64,000 bases of DNA from Microcella alkaliphila (GTDB taxonomy: Bacteria > Actinomycetota > Actinomycetes > Actinomycetales > Microbacteriaceae): positions 310,001 to 374,000 of the forward strand of contig NZ_AP017315.1 of NCBI RefSeq assembly GCF_002355395.1, in the 5' to 3' direction. The first letter of the stretch is position 1. Every line of letters starts with the position of its first letter. The position numbers and the translations under genes are program-made. This document shows positions 26,308 to 36,319 of this stretch, piece by piece. Under the pieces are notes generated by a model, which was given only the letters and a program-made list of their open reading frames with translations, made no database searches and was not told the origin of the DNA.

Positions 26308-28368
26308 ATGAGTGACGCAACGCTGCGCGCCCGTTCCGATGAGGGCGGTCAGCTTGAGCTGTCATTCGATGGCGAAACCCTGAGCCTCTGCGCTCCGATG
26401 CACATCGAGGTCGACCGACGCCCTGTCACGCGGTTTCGTCATGTGACGAGTACCGAGACGACCGACAACGGCGCAACGCTGGCCGGCGAGCTCGATACGG
26501 CTCCCGAGACGACCGTGTTTGCGCAGTGGAGCGCGCGTCGCATCGCGAACAACTCCGTGTGGGAGTGGAGTCTCGCTCTCCGCAATGACGGTGCTCGGCC
26601 CGTCACGATCAGCCGCATGGACCCCCTCGTGCTCCGGGTCGGCTCGGCCTGGCGAACCCACGGGTTCCGGAGTGCCTGGGGTGACGAGTTTCGGTCGTTC
26701 AGCGGGCATGCTGGCCACGACACGGTGCTGGAGAGCCGTTCGGGGCGGAGCTCGCACGGCGCCGCTCCCTGGCTGGGATTCGACCGCGGGGGAGAGACGG
26801 GCCCGGGGCGGGCAGAGTCGAGGGCAGCGCTCAGCATCGCGCCCGCCTACAGCGGCAACTGGCACATTCACGCGCTCGCGGGCGGAGCGGTGTCCGCGGG
26901 CATTTCGCCTTGGCAGTTCTGGCTCGAGCTAGCGCCCGGTGAGCAGGTTGAGGCCCCGAGCGTGGTGCTCACGGTCGCCCAGTCCCTCGACGACGCGGCC
27001 GTCGCCCTTCAGCGAGCGATCGCTGAGGAGTGGCTGCCCCGTACGAGCGCCACCGACGCGCTGCCGGTCGAGTGGAACCACTGGTGGCCGTACGAAGACC
27101 ACGACGTAACGGAGGAGATCATCGCGGCTAATGCGCGTTCCGCGGCTGATCTCGGGTTCGCTGTCGCCACCGTTGATGCCGGGTGGTTCGGCGCTCCTGA
27201 CGCGCACAGCGTGTGGAGCGAGCAACGCGGAGACTGGACTCGCGTCAATACCGCGCGATTCCCGTCCGGACTTGCGGCGCTCGGAGACACGATCCGCCGA
27301 GCGGGGCTCGATGCCGGGATATGGATCGAAGCCGAAGCAGTTGGTGCCCGATCTCACCTCCGGCGCGAGAAGCCCGAGGCGATGGCCCACGCTGTCGACG
27401 GGCGTCGACACGATCCGTCGTACCGCCTCATGACGGAATCGCTTGACCCTGACGACCCGACGTTTCTGGGATACGTGTGTCTGGGATCCGAGGCCGGCCG
27501 CACCCACGTTCGTGAGTCGATCAGCACGCTGATCACCACGACCGGCGCGCGCTGGATCAAGCTCGACTTCAACATCGACCCTGACGCGGGATGCACGCGC
27601 ACCGATCACGGGCACGGTTCCGGCGACGGTCTGTTCCGGCATTACGAAGGGTTGTACGCGGTGCTCGACGACGTGCGTCACCGTCATCCCGAGGTGCTGC
27701 TGGAATCATGCTCATCCGGAGGTCTTCGCATCGATCTTGGGCTCGCTCGGCACGTGCACACCTTCTTTCTCAGCGACCCCGACTACACCGAACATCACCT
27801 TCAGGTGCTGTGGGGCGCGCGCAACCTTCTTCCCCCCCTTGGGATCCTGCACTGGTCATGGTCGCAATGGCGCGGCGACTATCCCCCCGCGCAGCGCGAC
27901 TGGCAGTCGCTCAATCCGCACGATTTCGACACCATGCTGCGCGCCGCCATGCTGCACCGCTTCGGCGTGAGCCTCCGGCTTCCAGAGCTATCGACGCCGC
28001 TGCGCGAGCGGTTGCGGTGGCACGTCGCGCTGTTCCGCACGACTATCGCGCCGCTCGTTCGTGATGGGGTCTTGCGGCCCCTGACGCCGAGTCCGGAGCG
28101 GGGTGGCTGGGGCGAACGAATGCCGGCGATGCAGGTGACCGCGCCGAGCGGCGAGGCGGTTGTTGCCGTCTTCGATCTGGATGGCGCCCGCCCGCGCACC
28201 CATGTCTATCCGGTGATCGCCGACCCCGACGTGACGATCCTCGTCACGGACCTCGCCGCCGGGCGGACCAGACGCGCCGCGGCGTCAACGCTCCTCGCCG
28301 AGGGCATCGCGCTCGACGGCGACCCTGGCGTCACCTCGTGGCTGTTCCACCTGACACCTGCGCCCTGA
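26308..28368 (+). CDS. alpha-galactosidase, GH36
   Basis: A 686-residue glycosidase releasing terminal alpha-galactose. N-terminal beta-sandwich (1-245), then the (beta/alpha)8 barrel from LPVEWNHWWPYEDHDVTEE. Nucleophile Asp in WIKLDFNIDPD (about 420), SCSSGGLRIDLGLA (about 470) and the acid/base Asp in FFLSDPDYTEHH (about 490); C-terminal beta domain. The usual K-W/Y-D-M-N is KLDFN here, so specificity may be shifted. No signal peptide, so it works on imported sugars. First gene of a five-gene operon. Confidence 0.88.
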   Translation: MSDATLRARSDEGGQLELSFDGETLSLCAPMHIEVDRRPVTRFRHVTSTETTDNGATLAGELDTAPETTVFAQWSARRIANNSVWEWSLALRNDGARPVTISRMDPLVLRVGSAWRTHGFRSAWGDEFRSFSGHAGHDTVLESRSGRSSHGAAPWLGFDRGGETGPGRAESRAALSIAPAYSGNWHIHALAGGAVSAGISPWQFWLELAPGEQVEAPSVVLTVAQSLDDAAVALQRAIAEEWLPRTSATDALPVEWNHWWPYEDHDVTEEIIAANARSAADLGFAVATVDAGWFGAPDAHSVWSEQRGDWTRVNTARFPSGLAALGDTIRRAGLDAGIWIEAEAVGARSHLRREKPEAMAHAVDGRRHDPSYRLMTESLDPDDPTFLGYVCLGSEAGRTHVRESISTLITTTGARWIKLDFNIDPDAGCTRTDHGHGSGDGLFRHYEGLYAVLDDVRHRHPEVLLESCSSGGLRIDLGLARHVHTFFLSDPDYTEHHLQVLWGARNLLPPLGILHWSWSQWRGDYPPAQRDWQSLNPHDFDTMLRAAMLHRFGVSLRLPELSTPLRERLRWHVALFRTTIAPLVRDGVLRPLTPSPERGGWGERMPAMQVTAPSGEAVVAVFDLDGARPRTHVYPVIADPDVTILVTDLAAGRTRRAAASTLLAEGIALDGDPGVTSWLFHLTPAP

Positions 28369-28390
28369 CCCCACCACCGCGAAGGACCCT

Positions 28391-31300
28391 ATGCACAACG
28401 ACCATCCGCTCGTCGAAGCTCGGCTGGAACGCTTCCTGCGCGACCATCTGCAACCGGCGATATATCGCAACCGGCACCCGGTATCCGTCAGTGCGTGGCA
28501 GGTGCCGCGCGAGCCCGTGCCGTTCGCGGAGGCCGTCCGTCATCGATTCGAGCCGGTGCCGTTGGGGTGGCGGTGGGGGAGGGCATGGTCGACCGTGTGG
28601 TTTCACGTCACCGCCGAACTGTCGGCTGACTGGATCGACCGCGCGGGGCGGGGAGGCGCTCCGGAACTCGTTGTCGATTTCGGTTACAACCGGAGCCGCC
28701 CGGGGTTCCAGGCCGAGGGCCTCGCGTACCGCCCCGACGGAACCCTCATCAAGTCGATCGCCCCCCTGAATTCATGGTTGCCTGTCGACATCACCCGCGA
28801 CCGCTACGAGGTCTACATCGAGGCGGCGGCCAACCCCGACGTCGCGGGCGAGTACACTTTCGATCCCACGCCATACGGCCTCTGGGACACAGCGCCGGAC
28901 GATCCTCTGTACTCCCTGGCCGAGCTGCACCTCGCTGTGCGCGATGTCGCCGTCTGGGAGCTCGTGCAAGACATCTGGACCCTCCGCGGTCTCATGCGCG
29001 AACTGCCTGATGGATCGACCAGGCGGCACGAGATCCTGCGGGCTCTCGAGCACTGCCTCGATCTCATTGACCCCGACGACGTCACCGGAACCGTCTCGGC
29101 AGGCACGGCAGCGCTGGCTGGCGTGCTTGCTGCTCCGGCGACGTCCAGCGCGCACCGGGTGCTCGCCACCGGCCACGCGCACATCGACTCGGCCTGGCTA
29201 TGGCCGCTGCGCGAAACGGTGCGCAAGTGCGCGCGCACCTTCACGAACGCGATGAGCCTCATGGACGAGCATCCCGAGTTCGTCTTCTCCTGTTCGTCCG
29301 CACAGCAGTACGCGTGGATGAAGGAGCATCACCCTCAGGTCTTCGCGCGGATCACCGAAAAGATTGCCGCCGGTCAATGGGTACCCGTCGGCGGGATGTG
29401 GGTCGAAAGCGACACCAACATGCCAGGCGGTGAGGCGATGGCGCGTCAATTCATCGCGGGCAAGACCTTCTTCCTGGAGGAGTTCGGCGTCGAGTGCCGC
29501 GAAGCGTGGCTCCCCGACTCTTTTGGGTACTCCGCGGCGTTGCCGCAGATCGTCGCCGAAGCGGGCGAACGATGGTTCCTCACACAGAAAATCTCGTGGA
29601 ACCAGGTGAACCGGATGCCGCATCACACCTTCTGGTGGGAGGGCATCGACGGCACACGCATCTTCACGCACTTTCCGCCCGTCGACACCTACATCTCGGA
29701 ACTGAGCGGCGCCGAGCTTGCCCACGCCGAGCGCAACTTCTCGGAGAAGGGAAGGGCCACGCTCTCGCTTGTGCCGTTTGGGTGGGGCGACGGCGGCGGA
29801 GGGCCGACGCGCGAGATGATCGCCGCCGCTCGGCGGACAGCCGATCTGGAAGGATCCCCGCGCGTGACGATCGGCGCGCCGGCAGAGTTCTTTGAACAGG
29901 CGGAGGCCGAGTATCCGACGGCGCCCGTCTGGCGCGGAGAGATGTACCTCGAACTGCACCGCGGCGTGTTCACCTCACAGCTGCGCACGAAGCATGGGAA
30001 CCGGCGCAACGAAGCGTTGCTTCGCGAGGCTGAGTTGTGGGCAACGACCGCCACCGTGCGCGTCGGAGCGCCCTATCCCGCCGAGGAGTTGCGCGACGCC
30101 TGGCGCACGGTGCTGCTCCTCCAGTTCCACGACATCCTTCCCGGATCGTCCATCGCGTGGGTGCATCGAGAAGCGGAAGAGCGGCACGCTGCGGTCACCG
30201 CGACCCTCACCGACATCATCGACCGATCGTTGCGCGCGCTAGCCGGCCCCGCCGAGCATCCGGAGGCGCGTCGCCTCATCGCGAACGCCACCGTGTCGGA
30301 ACGGGGCGGCATTGCGCCACTGTCGATCCAGACGGCCCCTGCGGCGCCGCGGGCGGACGTCGCGGTCACTGATTCCGACGACGGCACCGTGCTGGACTCG
30401 GGCGTCGTGCGCGTCGTCATTGGCATCGACGGACGGGTCAGGTCGCTACGCGGTGCGGACGGGCGGGAAGCCATCGCCCCCGGATCGGGTGGCGCTGCGC
30501 TGCGCTTACACCGTGACCTTCCGAACCTGTGGGACGCGTGGGACCTCGACGAGCACTACCGGCGGACGGTCACGGAGGTAGCGGCAGGCGATGACCGGCG
30601 AATCGAAACGGCGGACGATGGATCCGTCACGGTGATCACGCGGGCCACGATCGGGGCCACGCGGCCACAACCGACGATCATCGAGCAGCACGCAACCGTG
30701 CGCCCGGGAGCCGCTGACCTCGAGTTGGAATATCGGATCGACTGGCACGAGAGCGAGAAGATCGTGAAGCTCGCTTTCCCGCTGGATGTTCACGCTGACG
30801 ACGTAGCCGCCGAAACACAGTTTGGCCACGTTCGGCGCCCCACCCACACCAACACGAGTTGGGACGCTGCTCGCTTTGAAGCGTGCCAGCACCGGTTCCT
30901 GCACGTGGCTGAGCCCGGGTGGGGAGTCGCTATCGCCAACGATTCCACCTACGGCTACGACGTTGATCGCACCACTCGTGGTGACGGTGGGACCACGACG
31001 ACCGTGCGCTTCTCGCTCCTGCGAGCTCCTCGTTTCCCCGACCCCGACAGCGACCAGGGACTGCACATCCTCCGTTTCCGGGTGCGGCCGGAAGCGACGA
31101 TCGGTGACGCCGTCGCTCTCGGACAGGGTCTCGCCTCGCCGACGCGTGCCCTCGTCGGAGCCGCGGAGACACCCGCGCTTGTCTCATCCTCTAACGAGGC
31201 CGTCGTGATCGAGACGGTGAAGTTGGCCGAAGACGGCAGCGACGACGTCATCGTTCGCCTGTACGAGGCGCACGGGACGCGGGCTGACACCCGCATCACC

Positions 31301-31441
31301 GTGAATGTGCCGCATACCGCGCTCGTGCTGACCGACCTTCTCGAACGTGCGCTCGAGGGGGGGAGTGTCGACGCCCACGACGGCGGCGCCTTCCTCGCGT
31401 TCCGTCCGTTCCAGTTGCGCACGCTACGGATCGTTCGATGA
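28391..31441 (+). CDS. alpha-mannosidase, GH38
   Basis: A 1016-residue retaining glycosidase. Zn-binding HAHIDSAWLWP (about 261-271), QWVPVGGMWVESDTNMPGGEA, nucleophile Asp in WLPDSFGYSAALPQI (about 375), HDILPGSSIAWVH with a further metal His, then C-terminal beta-sandwich domains. ATG 28391 follows AAGGA. Cytoplasmic by absence of a signal. Bacterial GH38 enzymes cut alpha-mannosides from N-glycans, mannans or mannosyl-glycerate-like compounds; the linkage is not readable here. The stop overlaps the beta-galactosidase start (ATGA). Confidence 0.94.
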   Translation: MHNDHPLVEARLERFLRDHLQPAIYRNRHPVSVSAWQVPREPVPFAEAVRHRFEPVPLGWRWGRAWSTVWFHVTAELSADWIDRAGRGGAPELVVDFGYNRSRPGFQAEGLAYRPDGTLIKSIAPLNSWLPVDITRDRYEVYIEAAANPDVAGEYTFDPTPYGLWDTAPDDPLYSLAELHLAVRDVAVWELVQDIWTLRGLMRELPDGSTRRHEILRALEHCLDLIDPDDVTGTVSAGTAALAGVLAAPATSSAHRVLATGHAHIDSAWLWPLRETVRKCARTFTNAMSLMDEHPEFVFSCSSAQQYAWMKEHHPQVFARITEKIAAGQWVPVGGMWVESDTNMPGGEAMARQFIAGKTFFLEEFGVECREAWLPDSFGYSAALPQIVAEAGERWFLTQKISWNQVNRMPHHTFWWEGIDGTRIFTHFPPVDTYISELSGAELAHAERNFSEKGRATLSLVPFGWGDGGGGPTREMIAAARRTADLEGSPRVTIGAPAEFFEQAEAEYPTAPVWRGEMYLELHRGVFTSQLRTKHGNRRNEALLREAELWATTATVRVGAPYPAEELRDAWRTVLLLQFHDILPGSSIAWVHREAEERHAAVTATLTDIIDRSLRALAGPAEHPEARRLIANATVSERGGIAPLSIQTAPAAPRADVAVTDSDDGTVLDSGVVRVVIGIDGRVRSLRGADGREAIAPGSGGAALRLHRDLPNLWDAWDLDEHYRRTVTEVAAGDDRRIETADDGSVTVITRATIGATRPQPTIIEQHATVRPGAADLELEYRIDWHESEKIVKLAFPLDVHADDVAAETQFGHVRRPTHTNTSWDAARFEACQHRFLHVAEPGWGVAIANDSTYGYDVDRTTRGDGGTTTTVRFSLLRAPRFPDPDSDQGLHILRFRVRPEATIGDAVALGQGLASPTRALVGAAETPALVSSSNEAVVIETVKLAEDGSDDVIVRLYEAHGTRADTRITVNVPHTALVLTDLLERALEGGSVDAHDGGAFLAFRPFQLRTLRIVR

Positions 31442-34374
31442 GCGCGCGCGAGCCACAGCCGCTGACGGATCCAGGCCCACCGCGCGGATCACGACCCCCC
31501 CGAGCGATCCCGCGGTCCACCGCGCGCCACGTTGATCTGTCAGGAGTGTGGGACTTCCGCTGGTTCGCCGATGCCCGGAGCGCACCCCTTCCCCGGGAAG
31601 CGTGGTATTCGACGGGCCGCCTGAGTGTGCCAGCGAGTCACGTCATGCCCGTTCACGACGCTAGCGTGGGCGGGCCCCACGGGGCGCCGGTCTACACGAA
31701 CGTGCGCTACCCGTTCCCCGTCGACCCGCCATACCCGCCGGACGTGAATCCGGTTGCTGACTATCGGACCCGCGTGCGGTGGCAGGGGCCGCTTCCCGCG
31801 AGAGCTGTGCTGCGATTCGAGGGGGTGGAGGGCGCCGCCGACGTCTGGTGGTCTGGCTCCTACGTCGGCAGCACCCGCGGAAGTCGGCTCCCGGTCGAAT
31901 TCACGCTCGACGGACTGGTTACTGGCGACGACGAACTGCTTGTGCGCCTCCATCACTTCAGCGCCGCCTCCTACCTCGAGGACCAGGACGCGTGGTGGTT
32001 GCCCGGAATCATCCGTGAGGTCGTCGTCGAGGAGCGGCCAGAGCACGGCGTCGACGCGATTCGTGCATCCGCCGAGTGGTCTGACGGTGCCGGGCTCTTG
32101 CGCGTTGACGTTGATCTGCCCCGCGGCGTTGATCCCCACGCCGTCGATGTCGAACTGGTGGGCGTCGCCGCCAACCTTCCCCTCGGTGCCGAGGTCCGCG
32201 TCGAGGTCGAGCCATGGAGTGCGGAGTCGCCGCGTCTGTACACCCTGCGGGTGTCGACCGGGCGGGGGCCCACTCACGAGACGGTCGAACTGGCGATCGG
32301 CTTTCGGAGCGTCGCCATTCGCGATGGTGTGTTCACCGTGAACGGCGTGCCGATCACGCTGCGTGGGGTCAACCGTCATGAGCACCACCCCGTGTGGGGT
32401 CGGCACGTTCCGGCCGACACCGTGCGCGACGAGCTCGAGCTCATGAAGGCCAGCGGCATCAACGCCATCCGCACGGCCCACTACCCACCGCACCCGAGAA
32501 TGCTCGACCTCGCCGATGAACTCGGGTTCTGGGTCATGGATGAGTGCGATGTGGAAACGCACGGTTTCGAACCCGTCGGGTGGCGCGCGAATCCGACAGA
32601 TGACAGCGCTTTCGACGCCGCCCTCCGCGATCGCATGGCGCGTCTGGTCGAACGCGACCGTCACCACCCCAGCGTCATCATGTGGTCGCTCGGCAACGAG
32701 GCTGGCGTTGGCCGGAACCTCCGCGCCATGGCCGATGAGGCACGGCGTCGAGACCCGTCGCGCCCCGTGCACTACGAGGGCGACCAGGAGTGCCGTGATG
32801 TGGACGTCTGGAGCCGCATGTACGCCTCTCCGGAGGAGGTCGCCGCGGTCGCTGCGCGCCGCGAGCCGGCCCTCGAGGATCCCATCGCGGACGCGCGTCG
32901 ACGCTCGATGCCCTTCGTGCTCTGCGAGTACGCCCATGCCATGGGCACGGGCCCGGGCGGCTTGAGCGAGTACCAGCAACTGTTCGACACCTCCGCGCGA
33001 CTGATGGGCGGCTTCGTCTGGGAGTGGCTCGAGCACGGCATCGAGGTTGAGCGCGACGGGCGGCTCGCCACCGCGTACGGAGGAGATTTCGGAGAACCGA
33101 TTCACGACGGCAACTTCGTCATCGACGGCCTCGTGGCGGCCGATCGCACGCCGCGACCGCAATTGGCCGATCTCGCCGCCGTCTTCGCCGCCATCGTGCT
33201 GGAGGTAACCGACGATGCGGTGACGATCCGCAGCCGGTACGACATCATCGATACCGCTCACGTCGGCCTGCAATGGCGCGTGGAAACTGACGGCGGAGTC
33301 GTGGGGGAGGGTTCGGTACCCGCGCCAACACTTCCGCCGCGGGGCGCCGCGCAGGTGCCCCTGCCGCCGGAGGCGGTTGAGGCTCGTGATCGCACCGGAG
33401 GTGTGCTGACGGTCACGGCGACGGTCGTTACGGCCCTCGCCGGTTTTCCCGTCGGTCACGTGCTCGGCGTCGGTCAGGCGGTCTCGTCCGTGCGCGCCCT
33501 GACTAACTGGGCGTCGACCCGTGCGGGCCGACGCGGGCAGCCGGGCGCCGTTCAGTGGGACGACGCGACGGGCGCCACGATCACGGTGGGTGACCAGACC
33601 ATCGGCCCATTCGCGCTGGACTTATGGCGCGCGCCCACTGACAACGATCTCGGAGTGGGCTGGACAGAAGACACGATGCCCTCGGCAGCCGAACGCTGGT
33701 CACGCCACGGACTCGACCGTCCGCTCGTGCGCGTGTTGGAACGGACGTCGCGCGCCGGCGGACTGGTGGTACGGACCCGGGTCGGCGCTGCTGCGACGGA
33801 CGCCTATGTGGACTGCACGTGGGAATGGACGCCGGTCGAGGCCGGCGTGCGTCTGGACCTCGTGGTCAGCCCCGGCGGCGGATGGCCGAAGGATTGGTCA
33901 TCGCACTGGGCTCGGGTGGCCATCGTCACCGAGCTCGACGCCTCGATTGACGATCCCGTTCAGTGGAGTGGGCTGGGGCCAGGGCCGTCGTATCCCGACA
34001 CCGGTCAGGCCTGTCGTTGGGGGTGGTTTCGTGAAACCGTTCGCAGCCTGCACGTTCCGACGGTTCGTCCGCAGGAGGCCGGCCGCCGCGCGGGGGTCCG
34101 GTGGGCAAACATTGCTGACCGTTTCGACATCGTCTCCCCGCACGGCGTGGGCCTGACGGTGCGTCCGTGGAGTCCGGCGACGATCGCCGCCACAACCCAC
34201 GAGGCCGACCTCGTTCCCACAGGGCGGATCCATGTGGCTATCGACCTCGCCGCAGCGGGAGTGGGCACGGCCGCCTGCGGTCCGGGCGTGCTGCCTCCCT
34301 ATCGACTGCCAGCGCAGACGGTGCGGGGCAGCATCACCTTTCTGTCGCGATCTGACCTAGAGGAGTCGCCATGA
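31438..34374 (+). CDS. beta-galactosidase, GH2 (LacZ-type)
   Basis: A 978-residue glycosidase with the LacZ five-domain layout: N-terminal jelly-roll (about 40-200), immunoglobulin-like domain, barrel (about 295-590) with acid/base Glu in MWSLGNEAG (about 420) and nucleophile Glu in VLCEYAHAMGTGPGG (about 497), and the large C-terminal small-chain domain (LWRAPTDND, GWGPGPSYPDT-like segment). No signal peptide. Overlaps both neighbours by four bases, so production is coupled with the mannosidase and the propeller protein. Confidence 0.94.
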   Translation: MSAREPQPLTDPGPPRGSRPPRAIPRSTARHVDLSGVWDFRWFADARSAPLPREAWYSTGRLSVPASHVMPVHDASVGGPHGAPVYTNVRYPFPVDPPYPPDVNPVADYRTRVRWQGPLPARAVLRFEGVEGAADVWWSGSYVGSTRGSRLPVEFTLDGLVTGDDELLVRLHHFSAASYLEDQDAWWLPGIIREVVVEERPEHGVDAIRASAEWSDGAGLLRVDVDLPRGVDPHAVDVELVGVAANLPLGAEVRVEVEPWSAESPRLYTLRVSTGRGPTHETVELAIGFRSVAIRDGVFTVNGVPITLRGVNRHEHHPVWGRHVPADTVRDELELMKASGINAIRTAHYPPHPRMLDLADELGFWVMDECDVETHGFEPVGWRANPTDDSAFDAALRDRMARLVERDRHHPSVIMWSLGNEAGVGRNLRAMADEARRRDPSRPVHYEGDQECRDVDVWSRMYASPEEVAAVAARREPALEDPIADARRRSMPFVLCEYAHAMGTGPGGLSEYQQLFDTSARLMGGFVWEWLEHGIEVERDGRLATAYGGDFGEPIHDGNFVIDGLVAADRTPRPQLADLAAVFAAIVLEVTDDAVTIRSRYDIIDTAHVGLQWRVETDGGVVGEGSVPAPTLPPRGAAQVPLPPEAVEARDRTGGVLTVTATVVTALAGFPVGHVLGVGQAVSSVRALTNWASTRAGRRGQPGAVQWDDATGATITVGDQTIGPFALDLWRAPTDNDLGVGWTEDTMPSAAERWSRHGLDRPLVRVLERTSRAGGLVVRTRVGAAATDAYVDCTWEWTPVEAGVRLDLVVSPGGGWPKDWSSHWARVAIVTELDASIDDPVQWSGLGPGPSYPDTGQACRWGWFRETVRSLHVPTVRPQEAGRRAGVRWANIADRFDIVSPHGVGLTVRPWSPATIAATTHEADLVPTGRIHVAIDLAAAGVGTAACGPGVLPPYRLPAQTVRGSITFLSRSDLEESP

Positions 34375-35645
34375 GTACGCCGGCAACGCGCATCCCGACG
34401 GGCGTCGACGGGATCGTCGTCGATCTCATTCCCACCCAGCGGCAGGTTTTCGGCACCTTCGTTGACTGCAACATGGCGTCCGCATGGGTTGGCGAGCGGT
34501 TCCGAATCTTCCCCGGCAAGTACGGCGAGGATCCGGTGTGGGGAGACGGGGCTCACCTCAAGATCGGTGAGGGGGCCACGGTGAGCGAGGCCTTTGGCCT
34601 TCCCGCCGAAGGGTTCCGTGATCCGCACTTGCCGCCCGTGGCCGCGCGAGACGCCGACGGTCTGCACGGTGCGATCTGGTTCGAAACCGTCTACGCGGAT
34701 CCCCGTGACTCCACGGGCCACCGCTTGTACGCGCTCTATCACAACGAGAACTACCCCGAGACGTTGCCGTATGACCCGCGCACGGGGCGAGGACTCAGTG
34801 ACCGTGACTGGCCTCCGGGGTTGCAGGGCGATGCGTCCATTCAGGCGGTGCCCCGCATCGGAATCATGCGCTCCGCTGACGGAGGCTCGTCGTGGACCGA
34901 CTGCGGAATCCTGCTCGAGGACCGCGACGACCGGATGATTCGCCTCCCGGTGAATCGCAACTACTGTTTCCCGGGCGGAGTCGGCGACCCGAGCGCCGTC
35001 GCCAGTGGTGACCACCTGTACGTCTTCTTCGGCGAGTACGCCTACCCCGAGACATGGTCGGCCGAGACGTGGTCGGCTGCGCGCGAGGCGTCTGTTCAGT
35101 GCGTCAGCGTTGCGCGTATCCCTCTGAGTGACCTTGATGCGCCAACGGGCGCGGCGCGACGGTGGGACGGCCAGCGGTTCGCTGCGGCCTGGGATGCGCC
35201 GGGGGCGCCGATTGCGTCGCTCCAGATTCCCGCAGAAGACGGTGGCGGACCGGTGTCTCAGGGTGACCAGCTGTACTACTGGGGCCCCTCCGTCAGTTGG
35301 AATGAGGAGCTCAACGTCTGGGTCATGCTGTTGGGCCGCGTCGATGGCCCGTTCTGGGTCGGCGACAGCCTGTTTCTCTCCATCAACCCGCACGCCGACC
35401 TCGGAGCGGGCGACAACGCGCAGCAGTGGTCGACTCCGGTGCGCATCGTGCACCGGCCCGGAGCAACCCTGTGGTACCCCTCCCTGCAGCCGATGGACAC
35501 CCCGGAGGACCTTGAGCGCCGGCGCACCTGCGTTCGTCTCGGAGCGAGATCGCGCCTGTGGTTCAAGGAGATGGAGGGCGACCGCCACGAGTACCTCTCG
35601 GACCTCATTGTGGAGCTTCACCGACCCGATGGAGTCGCGCGGTGA
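34371..35645 (+). CDS. unassigned cytoplasmic protein with sialidase-type Asp box (propeller-like)
   Basis: A 424-residue protein I cannot assign. It has one clear Asp-box motif, SADGGSSW (about 168-175; S-x-D-x-G-x-x-W), and alternating aromatic/Gly-rich strands (FPGGVGDPSAVASGDHLYVFFGEYAY, WYPSLQPM) that suggest a beta-propeller of the GH33/GH43/GH130-like kind. FRDPHLPPVAARDADG and AIWFETVYADPRDS could hold carboxylate active-site residues. No signal peptide, no membrane segment. Starts ATGA inside the beta-galactosidase stop and overlaps the SDR start, so it belongs to the glycoside operon. A new glycosidase or phosphorylase is plausible; a sugar-binding role is not excluded. Confidence 0.7.
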   Translation: MSTPATRIPTGVDGIVVDLIPTQRQVFGTFVDCNMASAWVGERFRIFPGKYGEDPVWGDGAHLKIGEGATVSEAFGLPAEGFRDPHLPPVAARDADGLHGAIWFETVYADPRDSTGHRLYALYHNENYPETLPYDPRTGRGLSDRDWPPGLQGDASIQAVPRIGIMRSADGGSSWTDCGILLEDRDDRMIRLPVNRNYCFPGGVGDPSAVASGDHLYVFFGEYAYPETWSAETWSAAREASVQCVSVARIPLSDLDAPTGAARRWDGQRFAAAWDAPGAPIASLQIPAEDGGGPVSQGDQLYYWGPSVSWNEELNVWVMLLGRVDGPFWVGDSLFLSINPHADLGAGDNAQQWSTPVRIVHRPGATLWYPSLQPMDTPEDLERRRTCVRLGARSRLWFKEMEGDRHEYLSDLIVELHRPDGVAR

Positions 35646-36319
35646 CGCGCCGTGCGCTGGTCACGGGCGCCTGTAGCGGGCTGGGTGCAGCGGCTGTCGA
35701 TCGCTTGCGTGCCGACGGGCTCAAGGTGATCACCCTCGATCGCGTCGATGCGGCAGACCTGCAGGTGGACGTCACTGACGACGTCGCGATGCGCGAGGCC
35801 ATCGCGGCGGCTGGCCCGTTCGACGTCCTCGTCACGAGTGCGGGAATCGTTGGCCCCAACGCACCCCTGATCGACACCGACGACGCCGGCTGGCGTCGCG
35901 TCTGGGAGGTCAACGTGCTGGGCACGGTGTCGGCGTTGCGCGCTGTGGCACCGGGGATGATCGAGCGGGGTTGGGGCCGGATCGTCACGATCGCGAGCAT
36001 GGCGGGAAAAGACGGGAATCCCGGGTTGTCGGCCTACTCGGCCACGAAGGCCGCCGTGATTGCCACGACGAAAGCGTTCGGTAAAGAGCTGGCGACGACC
36101 GGCGTGCTCGTCAATGCCATCGCGCCGGCCGTGATCGATACCCCGATGAACGCGACGACATCACCCGAGGTGCTCGAGCGCATCACGAACCTCATCCCCA
36201 TGAAACGGGTCGGACGCGCCGACGAGGTCGCTGAACTCATCAGTTGGCTGGCGTCCGAGCGCGTGTCGTTCTCGACGGGTGCGGTCTACGACATCAGCGG
36301 GGGGCGCGCCACCTACTGA
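35642..36319 (+). CDS. short-chain dehydrogenase/reductase (keto-deoxy-acid dehydrogenase candidate)
   Basis: A 225-residue SDR: cofactor motif TGACSGLG (8-15), LDRVDAADLQVDVTDD, catalytic Ser in ASMAGKDG and YSATK (about 130-134), NAIAPAVIDTPMN, ending TGAVYDISGGRATY. GTG 35642 makes a GTGA overlap with the preceding stop. Last gene of the glycosidase operon and next to the hydroxyacid dehydrogenase and FAH-family hydrolase, it is a good candidate for oxidising the C4 hydroxyl of a 2-keto-3-deoxy aldonate. Confidence 0.88.
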   Translation: MTRRALVTGACSGLGAAAVDRLRADGLKVITLDRVDAADLQVDVTDDVAMREAIAAAGPFDVLVTSAGIVGPNAPLIDTDDAGWRRVWEVNVLGTVSALRAVAPGMIERGWGRIVTIASMAGKDGNPGLSAYSATKAAVIATTKAFGKELATTGVLVNAIAPAVIDTPMNATTSPEVLERITNLIPMKRVGRADEVAELISWLASERVSFSTGAVYDISGGRATY

